Assembly (NCBI GenBank): GCA_964512655.1
Contig: CAZEJT010000001.1
Span: 860,623-924,622 of the forward strand
DNA: 64,000 bases
Direction of reading: 5' to 3'
Origin: VBOC01 sp964512655
Lineage (GTDB): Bacteria; Bacteroidota; Ignavibacteria; UBA10030; SZUA-254
Position numbers and translations under genes: made by a program. Below are positions 33,790 to 42,724 of this stretch, in pieces. The notes beneath the pieces were generated by a model that searched no databases, had not been told where the DNA came from, and saw only the letters and a list, made by a program, of their open reading frames with translations. Position 1 is the stretch's first letter; every line of letters begins with the position of its first letter.

Positions 33790-35520
33790 TTAGTACTCTA
33801 TCCCGAGCTGGCTGAGGAGCTTGTAGAAGTGCGTCCGGTTTATTCCAAGGGTTCGGGCCGCCTCGGCAACTGATGAAGACTCGCGAAGCGTTTTTATGAT
33901 GTAGAGCCGGCGGAATTCGTTCTCCGCGTCGAGGAGGGGCCTTCCAAGAGAGACGGCCGGTTCCTGCGATGCACGCTCGATAATCTCCGGCGGGAGGTCG
34001 GATACCTCGATTGTCTCGCCCTTTGCGAGCACGGCAGATCGGTGTACCACGTTCTCAAGCTCGCGCACATTACCCGGCCACGCGTATTGCTCCAGGGCGG
34101 CGATCGCGTCGTCGGTAAAGGATTTCTTCCCTTCCGAGTATTTCCGTATGAAGCCTTCCGCGAGCTCGCGCACGTCCTCTTTCCGCTCGCGCAGGGGCGG
34201 CATTGTGAGCTCGATGACCTTGAGACGGTAGTACAGATCCTCCCGGAACGAGCCTTTTTCAATCATCTCGGCAATGTTTCTGTTCGTGGCGGCGACGAAG
34301 CGTACATCGATCCCCATGGCGCGCAATCCGCCGAGCCGTTCAATCTCCCTCGTCTGGATGACACGGAGGAGCTTGGCCTGAAGATTGACGGACAGCTCGC
34401 CCACCTCGTCGAAAAACACTGTCCCCCCCGCTGCAAGCTCGAGCTTGCCGGGCTTCGACTTCGTGGCGCCCGTGAACGCCCCGCTTTCATAACCGAAGAG
34501 CTCCGATTCGAGAAGGTCGCCGGGGATCGCCCCGCAGTTGATCGTGACGAGGGGCTGAGCCGCGCGGCGGCTGTTCTCATGCAAGGCGGTCGCGAGGAGA
34601 TCTTTCCCCGTTCCGTTCTCGCCGAGGAGAAGCACCGGCGCATCGGTGGGTGCGATCTTCGCCGCGACCCTGAGAACTTCGAACAATCTCTTGCTCGAGC
34701 CGACGATCGCGGGACATCTGAATTCCTTCCGCAGATCGGAGAATTTCATCGATACATCGGAGAGAAGCCTGCTCTGCAGCGTGGATATCTCGATCGACGT
34801 CTCCAGTCCTCGCACGATCTGGCGCGCGAAGGAGAGTAAGAAGATCAGATCCGATTCCGTAAACGGCTCCTGTTCCTTTCGCCTGTCGAGGTAGGCGGCG
34901 CCGAGGACCTTCGGGCCCGAGACGAGAGGAACGCAGAGCACGGCAGTAATACCGAGCCGGAGAACGCTTTGCTGCTTGGAGAGGGCAAACTCGGCTTCTC
35001 CGCCCGCGGCCCGCACTGCGCGTTGTGTCGCGATGGTGTTTCTGATGACGGAGGTGCTCATCTCCCTCGCCGAGGGATCGTCGTCCGGGTTCATGTTTCT
35101 GGAATAGACCGATTCCGGCTCTCCGAGCTCGTCCGCGAGCACGATGAACCCGGCGTCGGCCCTCAGCTCTCCGACCACGACCTCAATGGCTTTTGCCATC
35201 AAGGATTTCTGCTCTGTCTCCGAGGAGAAGAGGATACCGGAGGTGTACAACACCTCGAGCCGGCGCTTGTCTTCCCGTAGCCGCTCAAGGGCCTGTTCGA
35301 GCTTCCGGCTTTCATCGAGGAGGGAATTCACATCCCCGGAGATCGTCCTGCTTAACTCCATGAACATCGTAAAGAGTTTGTCGAGCTTCTTTCCGGCCTC
35401 CGGCGCCGTCCGGCCCGATTTCAATTCCGCCGAGAGGCCCATGAATGCCGAAGAGATCTTGCCCATGGACTCCCCGAGGAGCTGTTGTATCCGCACGCGC
35501 GTTTCTGAGTTTCCGTCCAT
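33790..35520 (-). CDS. GAF-domain sigma54-dependent transcriptional activator
   Basis: 576 residues from the ATG at 35520, 2 nt after the kinase stop. N-terminal helical segment, GAF domain (about residues 75-230, EVVVGELRADAGFIVLADELGE), AAA+ sigma54-interaction domain with Walker A LLGENGTGKD, the sigma54-contact loop SGAFTGATKSKPG and Walker B GGTVFFDEVGELS, then a Fis-type helix-turn-helix at the C-terminus (SVAEAARTLGINRTHFYKLLSQLG). It has no receiver domain, so it is not a classical response regulator. Translational coupling to the Ser/Thr kinase upstream suggests phosphorylation or ligand binding at GAF controls it. Confidence 0.93.
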   Translation of the reverse strand: MDGNSETRVRIQQLLGESMGKISSAFMGLSAELKSGRTAPEAGKKLDKLFTMFMELSRTISGDVNSLLDESRKLEQALERLREDKRRLEVLYTSGILFSSETEQKSLMAKAIEVVVGELRADAGFIVLADELGEPESVYSRNMNPDDDPSAREMSTSVIRNTIATQRAVRAAGGEAEFALSKQQSVLRLGITAVLCVPLVSGPKVLGAAYLDRRKEQEPFTESDLIFLLSFARQIVRGLETSIEISTLQSRLLSDVSMKFSDLRKEFRCPAIVGSSKRLFEVLRVAAKIAPTDAPVLLLGENGTGKDLLATALHENSRRAAQPLVTINCGAIPGDLLESELFGYESGAFTGATKSKPGKLELAAGGTVFFDEVGELSVNLQAKLLRVIQTREIERLGGLRAMGIDVRFVAATNRNIAEMIEKGSFREDLYYRLKVIELTMPPLRERKEDVRELAEGFIRKYSEGKKSFTDDAIAALEQYAWPGNVRELENVVHRSAVLAKGETIEVSDLPPEIIERASQEPAVSLGRPLLDAENEFRRLYIIKTLRESSSVAEAARTLGINRTHFYKLLSQLGIEY

Positions 35521-35522
35521 GC

Positions 35523-38500
35523 TTAACCGATGTCGCTTTCTGCAAGGTCCGCGTAGAGCTCCCTGACGGAAGCGTACCTCTCGGCGGGATTCTTCATAAT
35601 GCATCTCTTCACGATCCGGTCAAACCCCTGCGGTACGCCGGATCGAACCGACGACGGGGGCTCCGGCTCTGTGTTGAAGATCGAATGGATGACCGCAATT
35701 TCGTTCTCCCCGCTGAACGGGAGTCGGCGCGTGAGGAGTTCATACAGGATCACGCCGAATGAGAAAATGTCCACGCGATGGTCGACGATGACCCCGGTGA
35801 CCTGTTCGGGAGCAACATACCCCAGCGTGCCGATCACCGTACCGAGAGATGTCATCGTAGTGACCAGCGGCGACTTCGAGAGCCCGAAGTCCATAATACG
35901 GATGTTCCCGGAGCCGTCGAGCATGATGTTGCCGGTTTTGAGATCGCGGTGGATGATTCCCCGTGAATGAATCTCGGCGAGGCCGTCGCAGATCTGAACG
36001 AGCAGACGCACGACTTCGGGATTCGGAATGGGAAATGACCGCTCCAGGTATTCCCTGAGCGTTCCGCCGGTGAGGCGCTCCATGGCGATGTACCCCCTTC
36101 CAGCGCTCTCTCCGACTTCCATCACACGCACGATATGCGGATGGGAGAATGAAGAAAGAAGCTGCCCCTCCGCGGCGAGACGCCGCCTGTTTTCCTGATC
36201 CTGGAGGAGCGAAGCGTTGAGAACTTTCAGCGCCACCTGCTGCCGCGTATTCAGATCGACCGCTTCATAGACCTTCCCCATTCCCCCCTCGCCGAGAAGC
36301 CCGAGCAGACGGTAATGCGAGACGCTCCTCGAGCGGCGGTGGGCCGCGATGAGCCTCCAGTTTGCCGCAAGCCATCGGACCCCCGCCGATCCTGAAAGGG
36401 CTGCGACTGCGTAGAGTGAATAGGCCCACCATGTTTTCCAGAAGGGCGTGGCAATGGTGATGGCGAGCAACGCGCCGGCCTCGTTCCACATACCGTCGCT
36501 GTTCGAGCCTCGGACTCTAAAGATGTAGGCACCCGGATCCAGGTTCGTGTAGCGCGCTTCGCGGCGGGTGCCGCACCTCACCCACTCCGCGTCGAACCCT
36601 TCCATCTTGTATGCAAACTGGTTCTTTTCCGGATGCGTGAATTCAAGCGCGGCGAACTCTATTGAAAACACAGACTCGGTATGTTTCAGCTCGATGGATG
36701 CTCCCCGGTTCAGATCACCCTTCCATGGCACCGGCTGGTCGAACTTCTTGAAGCCCGTGATGACAATAGCCGGCACGACCGGGTTGTCGCGCACGGAGTC
36801 CGGATCAAAGATATTAAATCCATTGACTCCCCCGAAGAGCAGCTCGCCCGCTGCGCTCCGGCAGTACACCCCGGTGTTGAATTCATACGACTGGAGGCCG
36901 TCGTCGGGCGTGTAATTTCGGAACACAGGATGGGGAGAGTCTGTCGCGCTCATCCGGGAGAGGCCTTTATTGGTGCTCATCCACAAGTTCCCGCGCCGGT
37001 CCCTCAGCACCCCGTAGATAAAATCGTTTGGCAGGCCGTCGGCCACGTAAAAGTGCTTCCACGACCTCAGCCGGAGGTCGAATCTGGTAAGGCCCAGGCC
37101 AGTTCCTGCCCAGAGGATGCTGTCGCCGTTGACACAGATCGTCTTGACGAGGTCGTTGCTGATGGAATTCATTTCGTCGCTCGTGTGGCGGAAGAATTCC
37201 GTCGGTCCCCCGGCGAACTTGAGCCTCGCAAGACCAAACTGAGACATCCCGATCCAGAGTCCTCGTGAATCCGCCGCGAGCGACTCGATCCGGATGCTGT
37301 CAATCGCCGAATCCCCCGCGGCGGGGAGTTTCACGCCGACAAAGCTCTGGGACCCCTCGTCGAACTTCATCAGCCCGCTGTACGATCCCACCCAGAGGGT
37401 CCCGGATGAGTCTTCGCAGAACGACGTTATATAGAGGTTTGAGCCGGGTTTCCGCTTACCGGGGGGAGGGGGATAATGGTGGAAATTGCCCGATGAAGGA
37501 AGATACCCGTCGATTCCGTCTGCCGTCCCCACCCACACTCTTCCATTTCGATCCTCGTAGAGAGCGCTGATGCGGTTGTCGTAGACGCTGTTCGGGTTGT
37601 GCGCGTCGTGGGGAAACCTCTTCACCAGGCCCGTGCCCCGGTCGTACACCGCCACACCCTGGTCGAATGTGCCAAGCCAGATCCTGCCGGTTCGATCTGC
37701 CATGATGGACTTGAAGAAATTGTCTCCGGTGCTCTTACCTCCGGATGGAGGGAGTAGGATATGCCGGAATTTCCGCCGGTTCGGATCGATCCTGACGATG
37801 CCGGAGCCGTCATAGCCCGCCCATAAGAGACCCGATCTGTCGCAGAGAAGCGAGACGGCGCCTTCGAATCGCTTGCTCGATCCCTCGCCGACCTCGGGTA
37901 CAAAGCGAGAGAATGTGCGAGTCTCCCTGTCGAACCGGTTCACCCCGCCATAGTACGTTGCCACCCAGAGATCTCCGTTCTTGTCTTCACAGATATCCCT
38001 AACGGTGTTTTCGCTGAGGCTTCCCGGGTCGTTTGGATCGTGACGGTACGCGCGCCATGGAGGCCGGCCATCCGCCGACTCGTATAGGCCTTCCTGCGTC
38101 CCGACCCAGTACGTTCCAGCCCTGTCCCGGCAGATCGCCGAAAAGATGATGCGATCACCCCGGGCCGGCACCATCGCGTCTTCCACCGCTCCCGAACGGA
38201 CGTGGTACCGCGCGAGCCGGCGGGGCGATGCGACCCACATGACGGAATCGTTCTCTTCCCAGAGCGGGATCGTGCCGGGGACGGAGAGTGCGGGTGAAAG
38301 AGGGCGGGTCCGGTGAGAGGCCGGCTCGTATGCGACCAAACCCGAGGGCGGCGCAACCCAGAGCACTCCCTCGTGATCGAGGACAAAGAACCTCGAAGGG
38401 CCCCGCCCGGCGGAGAAGCTCAGTACGGGATCGTGCTCCAGGCGGTTGAACGAATTCGTCGAGCGGTCGTACCGGTTGATTCCCGCGTTCGTGCCGACCC

Positions 38501-38810
38501 AGAAGTCGCCGTTCGCGTCTTCCGCAAGAGACCAGACGGTGTTATTCGACAGCGAGGCGGAATCGAGAGGGTCGTGGCGGAAGACGACGAAGGAGGATCC
38601 GTCGTAGCGGTTGAGTCCGTCGGCCGTCCCGAACCAGAGGAATCCGTAATGATCCTGAAGAATGCACCAGATCGAGCTCTGGGATAATCCCTGCTCGACT
38701 GATATCGACCGGCTTCTCGGCTCTTCCGACTCCCCCGGGAGCGCGGTGGCGCAACACTCAAACAGAAGATACCCGATCAGTGCCGTCAGCGGACGAAAGA
38801 ATCGCGGCAT
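35523..38810 (-). CDS. Propeller sensor - Y_Y_Y - Ser/Thr protein kinase fusion
   Basis: 1095 residues. Signal peptide, then two-component-regulator-propeller blades (for example SQSSIWCILQDHYGFLWFGTADGLNRYDG, LYEDRNGRVWVGTADGIDGY) to about residue 690. A Y_Y_Y domain follows (FAALEFTHPEKNQFAYKMEGFDAEWV, then YTNLDPGAYIFRVRGSN), one membrane helix (WWAYSLYAVAALSGSAGVRWL), and a cytoplasmic kinase at about 833-1095. The kinase has GEGGMGKV, VALK (Lys862), HRDLKTGN (Asp956, Asn961), DFG (974-976) and APE (1000-1002), so it looks active. The sensor half is that of Bacteroidota hybrid histidine kinases, but the output is Hanks-type Ser/Thr. It lies between msrB and the sigma54 activator. Confidence 0.93.
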   Translation of the reverse strand: MPRFFRPLTALIGYLLFECCATALPGESEEPRSRSISVEQGLSQSSIWCILQDHYGFLWFGTADGLNRYDGSSFVVFRHDPLDSASLSNNTVWSLAEDANGDFWVGTNAGINRYDRSTNSFNRLEHDPVLSFSAGRGPSRFFVLDHEGVLWVAPPSGLVAYEPASHRTRPLSPALSVPGTIPLWEENDSVMWVASPRRLARYHVRSGAVEDAMVPARGDRIIFSAICRDRAGTYWVGTQEGLYESADGRPPWRAYRHDPNDPGSLSENTVRDICEDKNGDLWVATYYGGVNRFDRETRTFSRFVPEVGEGSSKRFEGAVSLLCDRSGLLWAGYDGSGIVRIDPNRRKFRHILLPPSGGKSTGDNFFKSIMADRTGRIWLGTFDQGVAVYDRGTGLVKRFPHDAHNPNSVYDNRISALYEDRNGRVWVGTADGIDGYLPSSGNFHHYPPPPGKRKPGSNLYITSFCEDSSGTLWVGSYSGLMKFDEGSQSFVGVKLPAAGDSAIDSIRIESLAADSRGLWIGMSQFGLARLKFAGGPTEFFRHTSDEMNSISNDLVKTICVNGDSILWAGTGLGLTRFDLRLRSWKHFYVADGLPNDFIYGVLRDRRGNLWMSTNKGLSRMSATDSPHPVFRNYTPDDGLQSYEFNTGVYCRSAAGELLFGGVNGFNIFDPDSVRDNPVVPAIVITGFKKFDQPVPWKGDLNRGASIELKHTESVFSIEFAALEFTHPEKNQFAYKMEGFDAEWVRCGTRREARYTNLDPGAYIFRVRGSNSDGMWNEAGALLAITIATPFWKTWWAYSLYAVAALSGSAGVRWLAANWRLIAAHRRSRSVSHYRLLGLLGEGGMGKVYEAVDLNTRQQVALKVLNASLLQDQENRRRLAAEGQLLSSFSHPHIVRVMEVGESAGRGYIAMERLTGGTLREYLERSFPIPNPEVVRLLVQICDGLAEIHSRGIIHRDLKTGNIMLDGSGNIRIMDFGLSKSPLVTTMTSLGTVIGTLGYVAPEQVTGVIVDHRVDIFSFGVILYELLTRRLPFSGENEIAVIHSIFNTEPEPPSSVRSGVPQGFDRIVKRCIMKNPAERYASVRELYADLAESDIG

Positions 38811-38826
38811 CGGCGGGCTACATCGA

Positions 38827-39324
38827 TTATTTTTTCTTCACAAACTTCAGCGCGGCAGAATTAATGCAGTAGCGGAGGCCGGTCGGCTTCGGACCGTCGT
38901 CAAAGATATGTCCCAGGTGGCCCCCGCACGTGCTGCAGAGCACCTCGGTCCTGATCATCCCAAAACTCGAATCGGAGAGCTCGACGACGTCCTTTTGACT
39001 ATCCGGTGCCCAGAAGCTTGGCCAGCCGGTCCCCGACTCAAACTTCGTCTCCGAATTGAAGAGCGGATATCCGCAGCCGGCGCAGTAATAGATCCCCGCC
39101 TCGTGATTGTCCCAGTACTCGCCTGTAAACGGGCGCTCCGTGCCCTTCTGCCGCAGGACCTCATACGCTTCCGGTGAAAGTTCCTTTCTCCAATCAGAGT
39201 CGGGCTTCGATACCTTGTACTCCATGACACTACCTTTCCCGCCCGTCGAGTCCCCCCCGCCGGAGAAGCAGGCGGAGGCCGACACGACGAGCATCAGCGA
39301 TTGAATCAATACTATTGTTTTCAT
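38827..39324 (-). CDS. msrB: Lipoprotein peptide-methionine (R)-S-oxide reductase MsrB
   Basis: 165 residues from MKTIVLIQSLMLVVSASAC; the Cys19 lipobox places it in the envelope. MsrB reduces methionine-R-sulfoxide in proteins. Zinc ligands are CAGC and CSTC; the catalytic Cys is in RYCINSAAL; the core motifs GTGWPSFW and GGHLGHIFDDGP are intact. The start at 39324 is preferred to 39348 because it gives a standard lipoprotein signal. An extended -10 (TGG before TATATT at 39354-39349) lies 24 bp upstream. The kinase gene follows after 16 bp, linking oxidative-damage repair to the signalling pair. Confidence 0.92.
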   Translation of the reverse strand: MKTIVLIQSLMLVVSASACFSGGGDSTGGKGSVMEYKVSKPDSDWRKELSPEAYEVLRQKGTERPFTGEYWDNHEAGIYYCAGCGYPLFNSETKFESGTGWPSFWAPDSQKDVVELSDSSFGMIRTEVLCSTCGGHLGHIFDDGPKPTGLRYCINSAALKFVKKK

Positions 39325-39378
39325 CTCACAAGCCCCGGTTCTACTCATAATATACCAAATTCCGGCAGATTTTGTAGG

Positions 39379-39396
39379 CGCGGTCTTCAGACCGCG
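39379..39396. repeat. Palindromic repeat B, copy 3
   Basis: CGCGGTC, loop TTCA, GACCGCG, preceded by GTAGG. The stem differs from the common CGCCGGC/GCCGGCG but pairing is preserved. Confidence 0.7.
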
Positions 39397-39425
39397 TTCC
39401 CGCTGCGCCCTCCAGATCCTGTAGG

Positions 39426-39443
39426 CGCCGGCTGAAGCCGGCG
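39426..39443. repeat. Palindromic repeat B, copy 4
   Basis: CGCCGGC, loop TGAA, GCCGGCG, preceded by GTAGG. The loop is the reverse complement of TTCA. It lies 47 bp from copy 3, between msrB and the ABC exporter stop. Confidence 0.7.
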
Positions 39444-39458
39444 CGCTGCCTCAGCGGC

Positions 39459-41300
39459 TCACCTGTAACCCTGCGCCTGAAGCTGAAACAGCTCCGCATA
39501 GCGCCCCCCGAGGGCGAGAAGCTCTTCATGCGTGCCCGACTCAAGGAGTTCACCGTTTTCCAGCACCACTATCCGGTCCGCCATCCGGACCGTGGAGAAG
39601 CGGTGGGAAATCAGAACTGCCGACTTGCCTTTTGTGAGGTCGGCGAAGCGCTGGAACACCTCGTGCTCCGCTCGCGCGTCGAGAGACGCCGTGGGTTCAT
39701 CCAGGATCAGCAATTGAGCGTCGCGCATGTATGCTCTCGCCAGGGCGACCTTTTGCCACTCACCCACCGAGAGATCTACACCCGTGTCGAATCTCTTTCC
39801 GAGGATCTGGTCGTAGCCGGCCGGGAGCTTTCCGATCACGGGGTCGGCCAGGCTCCGCTCGGCCGCGGTCCGGATTCTCCCCCGGTCCTCCATGGCTTCG
39901 ATCCTCCCGACGGCGATGTTCTCGGCCGCCGTCATCTGGTAATGGACGAAGTCCTGGAAGATCACCCCGATCTCTTTCCTGAGATCGTTCAGATCATATT
40001 CTCTCAGGTCGAATCCATCGAGGAGTATTCTCCCTTCCGCCGGGTCGTAGAGGCGTGCGAGAAGTTTGACGAGCGTCGTTTTCCCCGCGCCGTTCTCACC
40101 GACAAGGGCCAGTTTCTCCCCCGCCCTGAGTGTAAATGAGAGGTGCCGGTTCGCCCACCGCGTCGAATTCGGGTAGATGTAACCGACATCCTCGAATGTA
40201 AAGCCGTGGAGAATCGGCCGCGGAAATGGTTTCGGGTGCAGCGGCGAACGCACCCTCGGCGTGAGTCGGAAAAAATCGAAGAGGTCCCCTAGATAGAGGG
40301 CCCCTTCTGCCAAACCGGAGAACCGGCCGAGCATCGACTGAAGCAGGTTCTGCAGTTGCCTGAATGATCCGGCAAGAAACGTGAGCTCTCCGAGAGTCCC
40401 CTCTCCGCGCACCGTCCGCAGGATGATAAAGATGTATGCGAGGTAATACCCGGAGGCTCCGATGACTGCCAGGCCGCTTCCCCATGCCGCGCGGCGGAGC
40501 GCGAGCGACTTGTTCGTCTCGAAGAAGCGGTCCGAGAGCGCCCGGTATCGGGCGGTGAGAAAACCCGAGAGATTGAAGATCTTGACTTCCTTTGCAGTCT
40601 CATCGCTCGCGCCCGCGTACCGGAGAGTGTCGAGCTGCCGGCGCTCGGGCGTCCATTTTCTCATGAACGAATAGGTCTTGGCGTTAAAATGCGCCTCGCC
40701 AAGGAATGCAGGGACGAGGGCGACAAAGAGGAGGGCGATCAGCCACGGGTTGAAGGCGACGAGTCCGGCCGCGAGGATGACCATCGTGATCAGATCCTGG
40801 AGCTGGCTGAAGAGCTGCGTCATGAGCGCGGTGCGGCCCGTCGTCTGCTGCCTCGCCCGCTCGAGCTTGTCGTAAAAGGTTGAATCTTCGAAGTGGTACA
40901 GATCGAGCTCGGCGGCATGCTCCATGATCTGTACGGAGGTGCGGTTGGTAAAGAGATCGCCGAGGAGCGAGTCGATGAGCGCGATCCCTCTTCCCAGGAG
41001 GTCCGAGGCCGCCGCAATTCCGAATTCCGATGCGACGAGGACCCAGAGGCGGTTGAAGTCGCGCTCTCCCGTTGCCTGGATCAGCACGACGATCTCGTTG
41101 ATGATCAGTTTGCCGACGTAGAGCAGGCCGAAGGGCGCGGCCGCCTTCAGGAACCGCAGGATGAAATCGGCGGCCGTGAGCGGCCTGCTGGTGGCCCATA
41201 TCAGACGCAGCAGCTCGGGGAGGTTGGCGAGAGCCCGGAACCGCTCCCGCAGGGTCAGCGCGGGTCTCTGGTCGGGCGCCGGAGCGCTGAAGAACGCCAT
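39459..41300 (-). CDS. ABC exporter, fused membrane and ATPase domains
   Basis: 613 residues. An N-terminal six-helix ABC-exporter membrane domain (about 50-340) is followed by an ATPase domain with Walker A VGENGAGKTTLVKLL, Q-loop GVIFQDFVHYQ, signature DLSVGEWQKVALARA, Walker B LLILDEPTASLD and switch His ISHRFS. Half-size exporters like this work as dimers to move lipids, peptides or drugs outward; the substrate is unknown. The gene follows tyrS by 32 bp and is probably read from the tyrS promoter. Confidence 0.92.
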   Translation of the reverse strand: MAFFSAPAPDQRPALTLRERFRALANLPELLRLIWATSRPLTAADFILRFLKAAAPFGLLYVGKLIINEIVVLIQATGERDFNRLWVLVASEFGIAAASDLLGRGIALIDSLLGDLFTNRTSVQIMEHAAELDLYHFEDSTFYDKLERARQQTTGRTALMTQLFSQLQDLITMVILAAGLVAFNPWLIALLFVALVPAFLGEAHFNAKTYSFMRKWTPERRQLDTLRYAGASDETAKEVKIFNLSGFLTARYRALSDRFFETNKSLALRRAAWGSGLAVIGASGYYLAYIFIILRTVRGEGTLGELTFLAGSFRQLQNLLQSMLGRFSGLAEGALYLGDLFDFFRLTPRVRSPLHPKPFPRPILHGFTFEDVGYIYPNSTRWANRHLSFTLRAGEKLALVGENGAGKTTLVKLLARLYDPAEGRILLDGFDLREYDLNDLRKEIGVIFQDFVHYQMTAAENIAVGRIEAMEDRGRIRTAAERSLADPVIGKLPAGYDQILGKRFDTGVDLSVGEWQKVALARAYMRDAQLLILDEPTASLDARAEHEVFQRFADLTKGKSAVLISHRFSTVRMADRIVVLENGELLESGTHEELLALGGRYAELFQLQAQGYR

Positions 41301-41332
41301 TCAGCGGGCCGTCGTAATCCGGAGCCCGCCCG

Positions 41333-42619
41333 TCACGTGACTTTCACCAGCGTATAATTGCGCCCCCCCTTGCGCAGGACGATAAATTTTCCCCTCAACG
41401 CCTCCTCCGCCGGTACCATTCTCTCCGGCTCCCCTGCACGGACATTGTTCACGTAAATCCCACCGCCCTCTATGGCCCGGCGGGCTTCTCCTTTCGACTT
41501 CACCACCCCGGCCTCCACGAGGAGGTCGACCAGAGGCATGCCGGAACCGGAGAGGCGCGACTTCGGGATTTCGGCCGAGGGTACGTCTGCAAAGATCTCA
41601 AGGAGGTCGGAATCGGAAACACCCGATATCGCTTCCCCGAAGATTATCTTTGACGCACGGACGGCCCCTTCAAGCGCCGAATCACCGTGGACCGTCCGGG
41701 TCACCTCCGAGGCGAGCGCCGCCTGAGCGGCGCGCCGTTCGGGGGCCTCCCGGACCGTTGCCTCCAATTCTTGAATCCGCTCGCGCGAAAAGAGCGTGAA
41801 ATACTTCAGATACCGCACCACGTCCCGGTCGTCCGTGTTGAGCCAGTACTGATAAAACCGGTACGGCGAGGTCTTCGCGGGGTCGAGCCAGATCGTCCCG
41901 CTTTCCGATTTGCCGAACTTCTCCCCTTTCGATGTGGTAAGAAGCGGAAATACGATGCCGTGTGCATCGGCGCTCCGCATCCGGCGGATCAGGGCGACGC
42001 CGAAAACGATATTCCCCCACTGGTCGCTTCCCCCCATCTGGAGGGTGCAGTGAACCCGGTCGAAAAGCTGGAGGAAATCGTATGCTTGAAGGAGAGAGTA
42101 GCTGAACTCGGTGAACGACATCCCCTGCTCCTGGTCGATTCTCGACTTCACCGAGTCCTTCGCCAGCATCTCGGTCACAGAGAAGTATTTCCCCACGTCC
42201 CTGAGAAAATCGAGCATCGAAATGGTGGAAAGCCAGTCGGCATTATTCACGATCCGAGCGGGGTTCGGGGGAGATTGAAAGTCGAGGAAGCGGGAGAGCT
42301 GCGCCTTGATACCCTCAAGGTTCCGGTCGATGTCTTCTTTCGACAGAAGCTTTCTCTCGGCCGTCTTCCCGCTCGGATCGCCTATCATCCCCGTGCCGCC
42401 GCCGGCGATCGCTATGGGGTTGTGGCCTCCGCGCTGAAGATGGACGAGGCCCATGATGGGAAGGAGCGATCCCACGTGGAGGCTCGGAGCAGTGGGGTCG
42501 AAGCCGATGTACCCGGAGACCGCTTCTGTACGAAGGTGAGCTTCGGCCCCTTCTGTCGCGGAGTGTATGAACCCGCGCCACTCCAGCTCGCGATAAAAAT
42601 CCTTCGGGGCCTTTGTCAT
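41333..42619 (-). CDS. tyrS: Tyrosyl-tRNA synthetase
   Basis: 428 residues. Class I synthetase charging tRNA-Tyr. The HIGH-like motif is PTAPSLHVGSLLPI, tyrosine-pocket residues are in QAYDFLQLFDRVHCTLQMGGSDQWGN, and the KMSKS-like loop is KFGKSESG. A C-terminal S4 RNA-binding domain (PLVDLLVEAGVVKSKGEARRAIEGGGIYVN) ends the protein, as in the TyrZ-like form. The promoter at 42625-42653 leaves 5 nt before the ATG, so translation is likely leaderless. I see no T-box or leader peptide. Confidence 0.97.
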   Translation of the reverse strand: MTKAPKDFYRELEWRGFIHSATEGAEAHLRTEAVSGYIGFDPTAPSLHVGSLLPIMGLVHLQRGGHNPIAIAGGGTGMIGDPSGKTAERKLLSKEDIDRNLEGIKAQLSRFLDFQSPPNPARIVNNADWLSTISMLDFLRDVGKYFSVTEMLAKDSVKSRIDQEQGMSFTEFSYSLLQAYDFLQLFDRVHCTLQMGGSDQWGNIVFGVALIRRMRSADAHGIVFPLLTTSKGEKFGKSESGTIWLDPAKTSPYRFYQYWLNTDDRDVVRYLKYFTLFSRERIQELEATVREAPERRAAQAALASEVTRTVHGDSALEGAVRASKIIFGEAISGVSDSDLLEIFADVPSAEIPKSRLSGSGMPLVDLLVEAGVVKSKGEARRAIEGGGIYVNNVRAGEPERMVPAEEALRGKFIVLRKGGRNYTLVKVT

Positions 42620-42624
42620 TTCGC

Positions 42625-42653
42625 AAGGTACCCCTTTGTGTATGAAAAATCAA
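42625..42653 (-). promoter_or_regulatory. tyrS promoter giving a leaderless transcript
   Basis: Minus-strand TTGATT (42653-42648), 17 bp, TACCTT (42630-42625), then 5 nt to the ATG at 42619. No Shine-Dalgarno is possible in that space. Confidence 0.6.
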
Positions 42654-42678
42654 GAACTTGCGCGGCCATGGTTCTTGA
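42650..42678. promoter_or_regulatory. Inverted repeat spanning two divergent -35 elements
   Basis: TCAAGAAC (42650-42657) and GTTCTTGA (42671-42678) form a perfect 8-bp inverted repeat with a 13-bp centre. One arm overlaps the tyrS -35 and the other the -35 of the plus-strand gene, as expected for an operator controlling both. Confidence 0.4.
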
Positions 42679-42705
42679 ATGTGACGGGAAAATCGCGTAC
42701 ATTTG
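42675..42705 (+). promoter_or_regulatory. Promoter of the membrane-protein gene at 42725
   Basis: TTGAAT (42675-42680), 17 bp, TACATTTG (42698-42705), fitting both the sigma70 and TAnnTTTG patterns. Start near 42710; AGGAG just before the ATG. Confidence 0.65.
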
Positions 42706-42724
42706 CCCTCCAAAATAGGAGATC

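Noticed and set aside
42620..42724. T-box or leader-peptide control of tyrS
   Set aside because: Only 5 nt separate the predicted -10 from the ATG, and no T-box motif, aromatic short frame or terminator is present.
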